Counted from the first letter of the stretch, positions 25,461 through 35,779 are shown. The stretch: DNA of 64,000 nt from Bacteroidota bacterium (GCA_030835135.1 JAUQWO010000079.1:103152-167151), one strand, 5' to 3'. Notes: generated by a model not told the origin, from the sequence alone. Program-made: numbers and translations.

Positions 25461-27194
25461 ATGCCGCCTTCCTCCTCTTCTCCCTCGTACGAGAGCCATT
25501 TCGAACACTCCGCGCTCTTCGAATTCAGCACCGTCATCAATGCCTCGCTCGACCTCCGGTTCATCCTCGGCCATATCCTGCTCACGCTGATGGGGAAGCT
25601 GCTCTCCTCCCGCGCACTGGTTGCCCTGGCCCATGAGGACGGGCGCTACCGCGTGGAGATGACCAAGGGATTGCCGGCTGGGCTCGAGGGCAATGAGTTG
25701 ATGATCAAGACCCTCCCCTCCACGGTGGCGCACGTGGGCCGCATGAGTGAGAAACGGCACCCGTGGATCGCGTACTTCGCGGAGCATGACCTCAGCATCC
25801 TGATCCCGCTCGTCGCGTCGAAACGGCAGATCGGCATCCTTGCCTTCAGTGCACGCCAGGGCGGCCGCGGCCTGACGAAGCAGGAGGAGACCTATCTCCG
25901 TTCGCTTGCCAGCATCTCCGCCTCCGCGATCGAGAAGTGTCACATGATCGATGAACTCGGGCTGGTGAACAGGAAGCTGGACCGTAAGATCCAGGAGCTG
26001 AACACCCTGTTCGAGGTCGGCAAGGAGTTCGGCGCCGTGCTCGACCCCGACAAACTTATCCGCCTCCTGGTATTCTCCCTCCTCGGCCAGGTGGGCGTGA
26101 ACCGCTATCTGATCTGCCTGAAAGAGGGGAGCGACATGCGCATCGCGGCGTCCCGCATCGATGGCGCCGCGCCGCAGCCGGAACTCCTCGCCGGATTGAC
26201 GAGGATCCATGCCGGTGTGCATATCGATGAGATGATCGTGACCGGTGCCATCGACCCGCGGCCGGTCCTGCTGGCACTGTGCCTCAAGGTCGCGGTGCCC
26301 ATGGAACTTCAGGGGCAGACACGCGGCGTGTTGCTGCTCGGCGAGAAGTTGAACCGCGAACCGTTCACTCCGGCGGATTTTGAGTTCCTCTCAGCATTGA
26401 GCAGCCTCGCGATCATCGCGCTGGAGAATGCGCGTCTGTTCCAGCAGGCCATCGAGAAACAGAAGATGGAGGATGAGCTTGCGATCGCCCGGGAGATCCA
26501 GAAGGGACTGCTGCCGAGCATCCTTCCCGCCCTGCCGGGCTACGAGCTGGCTGCGGCGAATTTCTCGTCGAAGCAGGTGGGTGGCGATTACTACGACGCG
26601 ATCCCCCTGGATGATCACCGGCTGATCCTTGCCATCGGCGATGTCTCGGGAAAGGGTACCCCGGCTTCGCTGCTGATGGCGAATATCCAGGCCACGATCC
26701 GGGCTCTGGTGCCACTGGATCTGCCGCTCACGGACCTGACGGCGAGGGTGAACAACCTCATGTGTCCGAATACCGGAGGAAGCAGGTTCGTCACGTTCTT
26801 CTGGGGCTGTCTCGATCATGCGCGCCGCACCTTCACGTACGTGAATGCCGGCCACAATCATCCCTATCTGTTGCATGCGGATGGTACCGTGGACCGGCTG
26901 GACAAGGGGGGCATGATCCTGGGGGTGATGGAGACGATGGTGCCGTACGAAGAAGGGGCCGCCGAACTCCGGGAGGGGGACGTGCTGGTCCTGTTCACCG
27001 ATGGCGTGAGTGAGGCGATGAATGCAGCGAGTGAGGAATACGGCGAGGAACGGCTCGAGGCCGTCATCCGGAAGGGGGCGGGATGGGGGGCGCAGGGCTT
27101 GATCGACATCATCCATCAGGACATCACCGCGCACGCGCACGGTGCTCCGCAGTCGGACGATATCACGATGATGGTGATGCGGGTGACAGCGTAG
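25461..27194 (+). CDS. Double GAF-SpoIIE (PP2C) serine phosphatase
   Basis: A 577-residue soluble protein: two GAF-like domains (about 15-165 and 190-340, each ending in an S-[AL]-[SA]-[AI]-IE/ALEN type helix), a short coiled linker (IEKQKMEDELAIAREIQKGL) and a C-terminal SpoIIE phosphatase with VGGDYYDAI, IGDVSGKGTP, FTDGVSEA and SDDITMMVM. It differs from the first phosphatase in having no membrane helices, so the two probably feed cytoplasmic and membrane signals into the same STAS/kinase pair. One base separates it from the kinase gene; a strong terminator follows. Confidence 0.9.
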   Translation: MPPSSSSPSYESHFEHSALFEFSTVINASLDLRFILGHILLTLMGKLLSSRALVALAHEDGRYRVEMTKGLPAGLEGNELMIKTLPSTVAHVGRMSEKRHPWIAYFAEHDLSILIPLVASKRQIGILAFSARQGGRGLTKQEETYLRSLASISASAIEKCHMIDELGLVNRKLDRKIQELNTLFEVGKEFGAVLDPDKLIRLLVFSLLGQVGVNRYLICLKEGSDMRIAASRIDGAAPQPELLAGLTRIHAGVHIDEMIVTGAIDPRPVLLALCLKVAVPMELQGQTRGVLLLGEKLNREPFTPADFEFLSALSSLAIIALENARLFQQAIEKQKMEDELAIAREIQKGLLPSILPALPGYELAAANFSSKQVGGDYYDAIPLDDHRLILAIGDVSGKGTPASLLMANIQATIRALVPLDLPLTDLTARVNNLMCPNTGGSRFVTFFWGCLDHARRTFTYVNAGHNHPYLLHADGTVDRLDKGGMILGVMETMVPYEEGAAELREGDVLVLFTDGVSEAMNAASEEYGEERLEAVIRKGAGWGAQGLIDIIHQDITAHAHGAPQSDDITMMVMRVTA

Positions 27195-27220
27195 AGCCGC
27201 GACAGCACCGGGCACCGGGA

Positions 27221-27280
27221 ACGAGGCACAACGGCAGGGGATGGAAGAGGTCCTCCTGCCGTTGTGCCTCGTGCTCTTTT
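27221..27280 (+). terminator. Strong intrinsic terminator after the partner-switching operon
   Basis: An exact 18-base inverted repeat (27221-27238 with 27255-27272, beginning ACGAGGCACA) with a 16-base loop, followed by a short T run (27275-27280). It lies 26 bases after the phosphatase stop and before the promoter at 27311. Confidence 0.8.
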
Positions 27281-27310
27281 CCCTGGTCCCTGCCCCGGTC
27301 GGTTCCTGCG

Positions 27311-27339
27311 TTGCATTTCCGGAGTATTTGTCGTAATTT
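27311..27339 (+). promoter_or_regulatory. Promoter of the recombinase-like gene and leuS
   Basis: TTGCAT (27311-27316), 17-base spacer, TAATTT (27334-27339); expected start near 27347, 20 bases before the ATG at 27367. It comes directly after the terminator of the upstream operon. Confidence 0.5.
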
Positions 27340-27366
27340 CTGTTATTGCATCGAACCATTCTGACC

Positions 27367-28338
27367 ATGTCCGACGATCCCATCATCCATCCCGTGCGTC
27401 TTTCGCGCAAAGCGCTGGAACGCCATTTCGATGGTTTTGTTACCAGCCTCCGGAAGGCCACGCCCGAGACCCGCGGCACCTATACGCGGGCTCTCCGGGA
27501 GTTCGTCCGGTGGTTCCCTGCCGACGGGAGCTTCCGGTTCCGCATCGCGGATGTCCGCAAGTACAAGCGCCACCTCGAGGTGCGCAAGAAACTCTCTGCC
27601 GTAAGTGTCTCGACGTACCTCACCGCGTTCCGGCGGTTCTGTGACCATCTCGTGCACCGGGGCGTGTTGAAGGACAATCCCGGGAAGTATGTCGGGGGGA
27701 ACAGCCGCCCCACGTCCCATTCCCGCGACTACCTCATGCCCGACGATGTCCGTGCGGTCATGTCGGCCGTGGTCCCCGATGGACTCCGGGGCGCACGCGA
27801 CCACGCCATGATCCTGCTGATGCTCCGGTGCGCGCTCTCGGAGATCGAACTGGTGCGGGCCGACTGCGGCGACATCCTCGGCGACGGCGAATCGGCGCGG
27901 CTCATGGTGCAGGGGAAGGGCCGGACGAGCAAGGATGAGGCAGTGATCCTCCCCGGCGATGTCCGGGAGGCATTGCTCCGGTATCTTGCGGCCCGCGGCC
28001 GGACCGTGCCGGGAGATCCGCTCTTCGCCAGCGAGGGGAACCGCACGCGCGGACAGCGTATGACGACACGGGGGATACGCGACAGAGTGAACCTGGGCCT
28101 GACGGCCGCGGGGGTGAAGGGGGGATCGGCACGGCGGATCTCTCCGTTCTCTCTCCGTCATACCGCGGCACTCCTGATGGCGCAGGAGGGGGCGTCCGCA
28201 GAGGATATCCGCCAGCGCCTCCGGCTCGGCAGCAATGCCACGGCGGCGTTGTACCTGCAGTACAAGAACAGCAACGACGCACAGCAACCGACAAGCGAAA
28301 AGGAAGATCACGGTGCCTTACCCGTTCAGCACGATTGA
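27367..28338 (+). CDS. Tyrosine-recombinase-fold protein with degenerate active site
   Basis: A 323-residue protein with the XerC/XerD layout: an N-terminal SAM-like DNA-binding domain (~15-110) and a catalytic-type domain (~120-305). Aligning motifs by eye, the first catalytic Arg is Ser158 (CALSEIEL where TGLRISEL is usual), the His of HxLRH is Phe261 (SPFSLRHT), and the LGH His is Ser289 (LRLGSN). The Lys (GKG, K184), second Arg (R264) and a Tyr (Y296) remain. It may bind DNA without normal recombination activity. It overlaps leuS by 26 bases; no att repeats or phage genes are seen. ATG 27367 fits the promoter. Confidence 0.75.
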   Translation: MSDDPIIHPVRLSRKALERHFDGFVTSLRKATPETRGTYTRALREFVRWFPADGSFRFRIADVRKYKRHLEVRKKLSAVSVSTYLTAFRRFCDHLVHRGVLKDNPGKYVGGNSRPTSHSRDYLMPDDVRAVMSAVVPDGLRGARDHAMILLMLRCALSEIELVRADCGDILGDGESARLMVQGKGRTSKDEAVILPGDVREALLRYLAARGRTVPGDPLFASEGNRTRGQRMTTRGIRDRVNLGLTAAGVKGGSARRISPFSLRHTAALLMAQEGASAEDIRQRLRLGSNATAALYLQYKNSNDAQQPTSEKEDHGALPVQHD

Positions 28339-30895
28339 AAAGAAATGGCAGCAGTACTGGGATGATCACAAGACGTTCCGTACCGAACCTCTGTCCACGA
28401 AACCCAAACTGTTCGTGCTCGATATGTATCCGTACCCGTCCGGTGCGGGGCTGCATGTCGGGCATCCTGAAGGGTACACGGCCACCGATATCATCACACG
28501 CTACAAGAGGATGCGCGGGTTCCATGTGATGCATCCGATGGGCTGGGATGCGTTCGGCCTTCCCGCCGAACGCTACGCGATGCAGACGAACATCCACCCG
28601 CGCATCACCACCGAGCGGAACATTGATACCTTCCGCCGGCAGATCAAGATGCTCGGACTGAGCTACGACTGGGACCGTGAGGTCGATACCACGGCGCCGG
28701 GGTACTACAAGTGGACCCAGTGGATCTTCCTCCAGATCTACAACGCGTGGTACGATCCGCAGAAAGACGCCGCCCGCCCGATCAGCGAGCTCGAAGCAGC
28801 GCTCGCGAAGAACGGCTCTTCCGTGCTCCCCGCAGAGGAACCCTTCACGGCAGCCCGCTGGCATGCGATGTCGCGCAAGGAACAGCAGGACGTGCTGTCG
28901 CGCTACCGGCTGGCCTACGTGGCCGAGATCCCGGTGAACTGGTGCGAAGGGCTGGGTACGGTCCTCGCGAACGAAGAAGTGGACGAATGGGTCGAGAAGG
29001 GCTATACGGTCGAACGCCGCCCGATGAAGCAATGGATGATGCGGATCACCGCATACGCGGACCGTCTGCTGCGCGACGCCGGCACGCTCGATTGGCCCTC
29101 GAGCACGCTCGAGCAGCAGCGGAACTGGATCGGCAGATCGGAAGGTGCGGAAGTGGATTTCCCGCTCGTTGGCGTGGAAGGGTCCATGCGCGTCTTCACC
29201 ACCCGGCCGGACACCATCTTCGGCGCCACGTACATGGTGCTTGCACCGGAGCATCCGCTCGTCGACCGGCTGAGTACCGCCGGACAGAAGGCCGCGGTGG
29301 AAGCGTACCGGGAACAGGCGAAGCGGAAGAGTGAGCGTGACCGCGACATCGAACAGGACAAGACCGGTGTGTTCACCGGCGGCTATGTGACGAACCCCGC
29401 CACCGGCACACGGATCCCCGTCTGGATCGCGGACTACGTCCTCATGGGCTACGGCACCGGCGCCATCATGGCGGTCCCGGCGCACGACGAACGCGACCAC
29501 GCCTTCGCGAAGAAGTATCAGCTGCCCATCATCGAGGTGGTGAGCGGCGGGGCCGATGTGCAGATGGCCGCGCATACGGCCGACGGCAAGGCCGTGAACT
29601 CTGCCAATGCCGGGGTCTCCCTGAACGGGCTCGATACCGCGGAGGCCAAGTCCGCGATGATCGCATGGCTCGCCGGAAAGGGCATCGGCAAGGGTGTGGT
29701 CCAGTTCAAGCTCCGCGACTGGCTCTTCTCGCGCCAGCGGTACTGGGGCGAGCCGATCCCGATCATCCACCTTGCCGATGGCACCATGAAGGCCGTGCCC
29801 GAGTCAGAGTTGCCGCTCCTGCTGCCCGACCTGAAGAAGTTCCAGCCGAGCGGGACGACCGAATCGCCGTTGGCGCTGGCGACCGATTGGGTGCATGTGA
29901 CGGACAGCGAAACGGGCCTTCCGGGCCGTCGTGAGACGAACACGATGCCGCAGTGGGCGGGCTCGTGCTGGTACTACCTCCGGTTCATCGACCCGGCGAA
30001 CGACACGGTGTTCTGCGACCCGAAGCTGGAGCGCTACTGGATGCCGGTGGACCTCTATGTGGGTGGGTCCGAGCATGCCGTGCTCCATCTGATGTATGCA
30101 CGGTTCTGGCACAAGGTGCTGTACGACCTCGGTCATGTGAGCACGCCGGAGCCGTTCATGAAGCTCCGGCATCAGGGGATCATTCTCGGCGAGGACAACC
30201 GCAAGATGTCGAAGTCGCGCGGGAACGTCGTGAATCCGGACGATGTGGTTGCCCGCTATGGCGCCGACGCGATGCGCCTGTTCGAGATGTTCATGGGGCC
30301 GCTGGAGGAGATGAAACCCTGGAGCACCAACGGCGTGGAAGGAGTGTTCCGGTTCCTCAACCGCGTGTGGCGGCTGTATGTCGATGACGAGGAGGCGATG
30401 GACGCCCGGATCGTGGACGTTCGGCCGGGACCCGACCTCGAGCGCGTCTTCCATGCCACCATCCGCAAGGTGGGTGAGGATATCGAAGCGCTCCGCTTCA
30501 ATACGGCGATCTCCCAGCTGATGATCTTCGTGAATGAAGTGATGAAAGCCGAGGAACGCCCGCGCGCCATGCTGGACCAGTTCATCCTGCTGGTTGCGCC
30601 GTTCGCCCCGCACCTTGCCGAAGAGCTCTGGTCGCGCTTCGGCCACACGACCAGTCTCTCGCACGAGCCCTGGCCGGTGTTCGATCCCGCAAAGATCGCG
30701 ACCTCCACCGTGGAGATCGTGCTCCAGGTGAACGGGAAGGTCCGTTCCAAGATGGAAGCTGCGGTCGATCTGGATGATGCCGCGGTGCAGGCGGCGGCGC
30801 TTGCGGATGAGGTCGTGCGCCGGAACGTCGAAGGGAAACAGGTGGTGCGTGTCATCGTCGTGAAGAACAAGATCGTCAACATCGTGGTGCGGTGA
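28313..30895 (+). CDS. leuS: Leucyl-tRNA synthetase
   Basis: An 860-residue class I synthetase charging tRNA-Leu. The HIGH-type motif is in [14 protein letters not shown], the editing domain includes the [20 protein letters not shown] segment and [19 protein letters not shown], and the KMSKS loop is [11 protein letters not shown]. The C-terminal domain ends with the [15 protein letters not shown] motif of bacterial LeuRS. The GTG at 28313 gives the family N terminus [16 protein letters not shown]; it lies inside the end of the recombinase-like gene, so the two are translated from one message. Confidence 0.97.
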   Translation: MPYPFSTIEKKWQQYWDDHKTFRTEPLSTKPKLFVLDMYPYPSGAGLHVGHPEGYTATDIITRYKRMRGFHVMHPMGWDAFGLPAERYAMQTNIHPRITTERNIDTFRRQIKMLGLSYDWDREVDTTAPGYYKWTQWIFLQIYNAWYDPQKDAARPISELEAALAKNGSSVLPAEEPFTAARWHAMSRKEQQDVLSRYRLAYVAEIPVNWCEGLGTVLANEEVDEWVEKGYTVERRPMKQWMMRITAYADRLLRDAGTLDWPSSTLEQQRNWIGRSEGAEVDFPLVGVEGSMRVFTTRPDTIFGATYMVLAPEHPLVDRLSTAGQKAAVEAYREQAKRKSERDRDIEQDKTGVFTGGYVTNPATGTRIPVWIADYVLMGYGTGAIMAVPAHDERDHAFAKKYQLPIIEVVSGGADVQMAAHTADGKAVNSANAGVSLNGLDTAEAKSAMIAWLAGKGIGKGVVQFKLRDWLFSRQRYWGEPIPIIHLADGTMKAVPESELPLLLPDLKKFQPSGTTESPLALATDWVHVTDSETGLPGRRETNTMPQWAGSCWYYLRFIDPANDTVFCDPKLERYWMPVDLYVGGSEHAVLHLMYARFWHKVLYDLGHVSTPEPFMKLRHQGIILGEDNRKMSKSRGNVVNPDDVVARYGADAMRLFEMFMGPLEEMKPWSTNGVEGVFRFLNRVWRLYVDDEEAMDARIVDVRPGPDLERVFHATIRKVGEDIEALRFNTAISQLMIFVNEVMKAEERPRAMLDQFILLVAPFAPHLAEELWSRFGHTTSLSHEPWPVFDPAKIATSTVEIVLQVNGKVRSKMEAAVDLDDAAVQAAALADEVVRRNVEGKQVVRVIVVKNKIVNIVVR

Positions 30896-30899
30896 TCCC

Positions 30900-31724
30900 A
30901 TGGAACGACTCTCGGTCGTCCTCGTGACCTACAATGAGGAACGCAACATCGATCGGTGCCTCGGGTCCATGAGCTGGGCGGATGAGATCGTGGTCGTCGA
31001 TTCCTTCAGCACCGACCGGACCCTCGAGCTGGCGCGGAAGTACACCACGAAGATCCATCAGCACGAGTATCCCGGCACCAGCAAGCAGGTGGAACGCGGG
31101 ATCGGGTATGCCACGGGCGACTGGATCTTCGTGATCGATGCCGACGAGGAGATCTCACCGGAGCTGCGGGCCGAGGTGGAGCAGGTGCTCCGGCACGGGA
31201 CGGACTGCGCCGGGTATACGTTCATCCGGAAACCGAAGGCGTTCGGGCAGTGGATCGAACACGGCGGGTGGTTCCCGGACGTCCAGTTCCGGTTCTTCCG
31301 GCGGGACAGCTACTACCCCGAGCATCAGGAGATCCATGGCGGGTTCAATACGAAGGGGAAGAAGGGCGCGCTGAAGGGCTACCTCTATCATCACACGTAT
31401 GAAACGATCTACGCGTACGTGGAGAAGATGAACGAGTACACCTCGCTGCACGTCAACAACAAGCTGAAGGACAATGCGCGGATCGAGGTGCCCTGGCACA
31501 AGGTGCTCCTCAGTCCGCTCTCGCACTTCCTGCGTATGTTCATTTCGCGCAAGGGGTACAAGGATGGCTTCCACGGCTTCGTCCTGGCGCTCCTCGACGC
31601 GAACTATGCGATGTTGCTCTACGCGAAACTCTGGGAATACCGTATGCGCCAGCGTGATGGCAGCGGGGTCCTGCCGCCGACGACGAATGCCGAACTCAAC
31701 GTTCTGAAGAAGAAAAACGCATGA
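30900..31724 (+). CDS. Glycosyltransferase family 2 (LPS core type)
   Basis: A 274-residue GT-A enzyme of the WaaE/KdtX-like GT2 group. N-terminal motif LVTYNEERNIDRCLGS, VVDSFSTDRT for the nucleotide, and IDADEEI as the metal-binding DxD-type site. The C-terminal half includes a conserved HTYETIYAYVEKMNEYTSLH and a probable membrane-associating helix. It starts five bases after leuS and overlaps the MsbA-like gene, heading an LPS assembly run. A paralogue lies at 34749..35516. Confidence 0.88.
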   Translation: MERLSVVLVTYNEERNIDRCLGSMSWADEIVVVDSFSTDRTLELARKYTTKIHQHEYPGTSKQVERGIGYATGDWIFVIDADEEISPELRAEVEQVLRHGTDCAGYTFIRKPKAFGQWIEHGGWFPDVQFRFFRRDSYYPEHQEIHGGFNTKGKKGALKGYLYHHTYETIYAYVEKMNEYTSLHVNNKLKDNARIEVPWHKVLLSPLSHFLRMFISRKGYKDGFHGFVLALLDANYAMLLYAKLWEYRMRQRDGSGVLPPTTNAELNVLKKKNA

Positions 31725-33571
31725 TGATCTATCGCCGGGTCCTCCGGTATCTCCGGCCGTACTGGTATAAGCTCGCGGCCTCCATGGCATGCTCGATCAT
31801 GTTCTCCATGTTCAGCGGCATGTCCATCTATCTGACCATCCCCCTGCTGGAAACGCTGTTCTTCACGCCGGAAGCGGCGGCGACCGCCGCTCCCGCGGCG
31901 GCAAGTCCGGCGGCCTCGATCATCCCCGGCTGGCTCACGGAGATGAAGGATTGGGTCGCGCACGGGTTCCAGCAGATGGTCTTCCGCGATACGCCGGCCG
32001 AATCGCTGTTCAATATCTGTATCGTCGTGGTCGTCGCGTTCTTCTTCCGGAACGTCTTCGGCTACCTGCAATCCAACCTGATGATGGCCGTTGAACAGGG
32101 ATTGATCCGTGACCTCCGGAATGACCTGTACCGGCATATCCACGCGCTGCCACTGGCGTATTTCAGCAACGAACGCACCGGCAATCTGATCTCGCGCATC
32201 ATGAACGATGTGCCCGTGATCAATACGGGGATCTCGGCGACCTTCCAGACACTGATCAAGGAGCCGATGCTCATCGTCGTCTACCTGACCATCACCCTGG
32301 TGATCAGCTGGAAACTCACGCTCATCGCCTTCATCGTCTTCCCGCTGGCCCTTGCGATCATCGCGGGGATCGGCCGGCGCGTGCACAAGGAATCGGGGTT
32401 GGTCCAGGAGCGCATCGCGGACCTGACGTCCGTCCTGCATGAGACGATCTCGGGCGTGAAGGTGGTGAAGGCATTCGGCATGGAGGGGTTCGAGAACCGG
32501 AAGTTCGCCGCGGAAGGGCAGGGGTACCTGGACACGATCCTGCGGGTGACGCGCATCCGCAACCTGGCGTCGCCCAGCACGGAATTCCTCAGCGCCGCCG
32601 CCGGCGCCGTGATCATCTGGTACGGCGGCATGCAGGTCCTCCAGCATGAGGCCCTGAAGGCCAGCGAGTTCCTCGGCTTCCTCTTCGCCATCTTCCAGCT
32701 CATGCCGCCGATCAAGGAACTCAGCGGGGTGAACAACCGCATCCAGGAAGCCACCGCCGCGGGCAAGCGCGTGTTCGAGATCCTGGATATCGAGCCGGGC
32801 ATCACGGACCCGCCCGTCCCGGCGCATCTGGACGGCTTCACGGGTGCCATCGAATTCAAGAAGGTCGCGTTCCACTATGTGGAGGGCGACCCGGTCCTGA
32901 CGGACATCTCGTTCACGATCAGGAAGGGGGAGGTCGTGGCGATCGTCGGCCCCAGCGGCGCGGGGAAATCCACGATCGTGGACCTCGTCCCGCGGTTCTA
33001 TGACCCGGTTGCGGGTGCGATCGAGATCGACGGGATCGATCTGCGCCAGATACAGGTGAGTGCCCTCCGGGAACACATCGGCATCGTGACGCAGGAAACG
33101 ATCCTGTTCAACGACACGGTGCGGAACAACATCGCCTACGGGCTGGACGACTGCCCCCTGGAGCGGATCATCGAGGCGGCGAAGGCTGCCAACGCCCATG
33201 CATTCATCAGCCAGATGCCCAACGGGTATGATTCGCGTATCGGCGAACGGGGCGTGAAGATCTCCGGCGGCGAACGTCAGCGCCTCGCACTCGCCCGCGC
33301 CATCCTGAAGAATCCGCCGATCCTGATCCTGGACGAGGCGACCTCGGCCCTCGACACCGAGTCGGAGATCCTCGTGCAGGAAGCGATCGAGCGCCTCATG
33401 AGCGGACGCACCTCGATCGTCATCGCCCACCGGTTGTCCACGGTGCAGCATGCGGACCGCATCATCGTGGTCGAAGGAGGCCGTATCGTCGAGACCGGCC
33501 GTCACACCGAGCTGGTCAAGAAGAAGGACGGGTTGTACAAAAAGCTGTTCGACATGCAATTCAGGATCTGA
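31721..33571 (+). CDS. MsbA-like lipid A/lipid-linked ABC exporter
   Basis: A 616-residue half-transporter: six N-terminal helices (residues ~15-330) fused to an ABC ATPase. Walker A is GPSGAGKST (around residue 410), the Q loop is VTQETILF, the signature is SGGERQR, Walker B is ILILDEATSALD and the switch His is in AHRLST. A proline/alanine-rich periplasmic loop (TAAPAAASPA) is inserted between helices 1 and 2. Its position among LPS glycosyltransferases and an O-antigen ligase-like gene points to flipping of lipid A-core; a generic multidrug exporter is the alternative. Confidence 0.85.
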   Translation: MMIYRRVLRYLRPYWYKLAASMACSIMFSMFSGMSIYLTIPLLETLFFTPEAAATAAPAAASPAASIIPGWLTEMKDWVAHGFQQMVFRDTPAESLFNICIVVVVAFFFRNVFGYLQSNLMMAVEQGLIRDLRNDLYRHIHALPLAYFSNERTGNLISRIMNDVPVINTGISATFQTLIKEPMLIVVYLTITLVISWKLTLIAFIVFPLALAIIAGIGRRVHKESGLVQERIADLTSVLHETISGVKVVKAFGMEGFENRKFAAEGQGYLDTILRVTRIRNLASPSTEFLSAAAGAVIIWYGGMQVLQHEALKASEFLGFLFAIFQLMPPIKELSGVNNRIQEATAAGKRVFEILDIEPGITDPPVPAHLDGFTGAIEFKKVAFHYVEGDPVLTDISFTIRKGEVVAIVGPSGAGKSTIVDLVPRFYDPVAGAIEIDGIDLRQIQVSALREHIGIVTQETILFNDTVRNNIAYGLDDCPLERIIEAAKAANAHAFISQMPNGYDSRIGERGVKISGGERQRLALARAILKNPPILILDEATSALDTESEILVQEAIERLMSGRTSIVIAHRLSTVQHADRIIVVEGGRIVETGRHTELVKKKDGLYKKLFDMQFRI

Positions 33572-33573
33572 CG

Positions 33574-34752
33574 ATGCGCGTTCTCCGGTACCTGATCACC
33601 GGCTCCCTGCTCATCTTCGCCGCGTCCTGCTACGTCTCGATCGCGGTGAACTCGCTCTCCCTCGGACTGCTCGCACTGGCGTGGGCCGGTGTGATGATCG
33701 GAGAACGGCGGTGGTCTGTTCCTGCGACGCCCTACGACTGGTATTTTCTCGCCTATGTGGTCGCCGAACTCCTCGCGACGGTCTTTTCGGTGAACCGGCC
33801 ACAGTCACTCCTCTTCTCGAAGCGGTTGCTGCTCATCGGGGTCGTGTATGCCATCGTCGCGAACATCACGACCACACGCGATCTCCGCCGGTTCTTCGTG
33901 GTCCTGACCGGAGCCGCCACGGCCGTGGCCCTGATCGGCATGGGCAAACTCCTCCTCGAGAATGTCGTCCGCCTCGGGATCTTCCAGTTCTACATGACGA
34001 CGTCAGAGCTGATGATGATCACGCTCCTGATGGTCCTCCCGTTCGCCATCTTCCCGGGAACTCCCCGGAGGGTCCGGATGGCCAGTCTGGCGGCACTCGT
34101 GCCGCTGAGCATCGCGCTCTATGCCACGGTCACCCGGGGCGCCTACCTCGCGGTCATCGCGGGTGCCCTGTTCATGGCTGTCGTACGGAATCGCTGGCTG
34201 CTCATACCGCTGACACTGATCGTGCTTCTGGTGATCCTGTTCGCGCCACCCTATGTGCAGCAGCGGCTGGCCAGCATCGTGGACCCCGCGCACCCCGAGA
34301 ATGCCACGCGCATCGCGTTGTGGCAGACGGGCTGGACGATCTTTCAGCATTACCCGGTCGTCGGGGTCGGCGATATCGATCTCCGGGAGCTGTACGACCA
34401 GTACACGACAGTGCGCAACCCCGAGCACCACGGTCATTTGCACAACGTGCCGTTGCAGGTCCTGGTGACCCTCGGGGCGGTCGGGTTCATCGCGCTGTAT
34501 GCGCTGTTCGTCCGTATCGGCATCACGGAGTGGAAGATCTATCGGGAAGCACGGCGCGACTGGTTCCGGGGCTCGATCGCTCTGGGTGCACTCGGCGTTT
34601 TCGTCGGCTTCCATGTGATGGGGCTGACGGAATGGAGTTTCGGGGATCAGGAAGTGGTGATCCTCTTCTGGATCTCGGTCGCACTCTCGCTCGTGGCCGG
34701 ACGGCTCACGCACACCGCGGGCGATGGCCCCGGCGGGGGAGACCTCCGATGA
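33574..34752 (+). CDS. O-antigen ligase family protein (WaaL/Wzy_C-like)
   Basis: A 392-residue polytopic membrane protein with about ten helices. The central Wzy_C-type region contains the conserved TRGAYLAV segment and a periplasmic loop with ENATRIALWQTGWTIFQHYP and HNVPLQVLVTLGAVGF, where the His/Arg residues used by ligases lie. It should join O-antigen or other polysaccharide to the lipid A core, or act as a polymerase. It begins 2 bases after the MsbA-like gene and overlaps the next glycosyltransferase by 4 bases. Confidence 0.8.
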   Translation: MRVLRYLITGSLLIFAASCYVSIAVNSLSLGLLALAWAGVMIGERRWSVPATPYDWYFLAYVVAELLATVFSVNRPQSLLFSKRLLLIGVVYAIVANITTTRDLRRFFVVLTGAATAVALIGMGKLLLENVVRLGIFQFYMTTSELMMITLLMVLPFAIFPGTPRRVRMASLAALVPLSIALYATVTRGAYLAVIAGALFMAVVRNRWLLIPLTLIVLLVILFAPPYVQQRLASIVDPAHPENATRIALWQTGWTIFQHYPVVGVGDIDLRELYDQYTTVRNPEHHGHLHNVPLQVLVTLGAVGFIALYALFVRIGITEWKIYREARRDWFRGSIALGALGVFVGFHVMGLTEWSFGDQEVVILFWISVALSLVAGRLTHTAGDGPGGGDLR

Positions 34753-35516
34753 GCCGGGTGACCGTCATTACGCTGACCCTGAACGAGGCACACAACATCG
34801 GGCCGTGCCTGGACAGCGTTCTCTGGGCCGATGAGATCCTCGTGATCGATTCCGGGAGCACCGACGGGACCATCGCACGCGCGAGGGAGTACACGGCGCA
34901 TGTGCACGAGATCACCTGGCGGGGCTATGGCGCTGCCCGCAACTTCGCCCTGGAGAAGGCTACGGGGGAGTGGATCCTGTGGCTCGATGCGGACGAGCGT
35001 GTGACACCGGAACTGGCGGAAGAGATTCAGCGTATCCTGCGTGCGGACGTGCCGGGGATCGATGGGTACGCGATCGCCCGGCGGGCATATTTCCTTGGCC
35101 GGTGGATCCGGCACAGCGGGTGGTATCCGGGGCGTGTGACACGTCTGTTCCGGCGGGGAAAAGGATCGTTCAGCGAATCCCGGGTGCACGAGCAACTCCG
35201 ACTCGAAGGGACGGTCGTTCAGACGCGCCACGACCTCCTCCACCTGACGGACCCGGATCTCGCGCACTACATGCAGAAGTTCAACAAGTACACCACGCTT
35301 GCCGCGCAGGACATGGCCGCGGCAGGCAGGAGCAGCGGGATCGCCGATGTGACCGTCCGTCCGGCGTTCCAGTTCTTCAAGATGTACATCCTTCGGCTGG
35401 GGATGCTCGACGGATTGGAAGGCTTCATCCTCGCAGTACTGTCGTCGGCGTATGTGTTCACGAAATACGCCAAACTCTGGGAACTCACACGCGGACAGGG
35501 GCACGGGAGGTCGTGA
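34749..35516 (+). CDS. Glycosyltransferase family 2 (LPS core type), second copy
   Basis: A 255-residue GT2 enzyme, paralogue of 30900..31724. N-terminal motif LTLNEAHNIGPCLDSV, VIDSGSTDGT and the DxD-type WLDADERV. The middle has RHSGWYPGRVTRLFRRGKG and HEQLRLEG, typical of the WaaE/KdtX-like group, and a hydrophobic C terminus. ATG 34749 overlaps the stop of the ligase-like gene (ATGA). A second core-type transferase beside the exporter supports a role in LPS outer core building. Confidence 0.88.
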   Translation: MSRVTVITLTLNEAHNIGPCLDSVLWADEILVIDSGSTDGTIARAREYTAHVHEITWRGYGAARNFALEKATGEWILWLDADERVTPELAEEIQRILRADVPGIDGYAIARRAYFLGRWIRHSGWYPGRVTRLFRRGKGSFSESRVHEQLRLEGTVVQTRHDLLHLTDPDLAHYMQKFNKYTTLAAQDMAAAGRSSGIADVTVRPAFQFFKMYILRLGMLDGLEGFILAVLSSAYVFTKYAKLWELTRGQGHGRS

Positions 35517-35779
35517 TGGACGAAACGCAGAAATTCGGTTTGCTGTTCTCACAGCTCATCATCATGCTGCATTCGGTCGGGATGCAGCAGCTCGGGAGGA
35601 CAGCACACCCGGTGACGAATGAAGTGACCCGGGACCTGGCCGCGGCCGAGAGCACGCTCGATCTCATCGCGATGCTCCGGTCGAAGACGACAGGAAATCT
35701 CTCCCCGCAGGAGGAGGCACTCCTGGACCAGATCCTGACGGAACTCCGTGAGGCGCATCAACAGGAAAGCGGATCATGA
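35516..35779 (+). CDS. DUF1844 family protein
   Basis: An 87-residue protein of the DUF1844 family (unknown function, widespread in several phyla). It starts MDETQKFGLLFSQLIIMLHS and has the family core QLGR...NEVTRDLAAAESTLDLI followed by LLDQILTELREAH at the C terminus. No membrane helix or catalytic motif stands out; it looks all-helical. It is coupled on both sides: its ATG overlaps the upstream stop (TGATG) and its stop overlaps nadK (ATGA). Confidence 0.8.
   Translation: MDETQKFGLLFSQLIIMLHSVGMQQLGRTAHPVTNEVTRDLAAAESTLDLIAMLRSKTTGNLSPQEEALLDQILTELREAHQQESGS

Noticed and set aside
27367..28338. Marker of a prophage or integrative element
   Set aside because: No attachment repeats, phage or conjugation genes, and no composition change; the gene is overlapped by leuS and has a degenerate active site.
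33450..34748. A long upstream extension of the glycosyltransferase at 34749
   Set aside because: It overlaps the MsbA-like and O-antigen ligase-like genes out of frame and is Arg/Pro/Gly-rich; the conserved GT2 sequence begins at ATG 34749.
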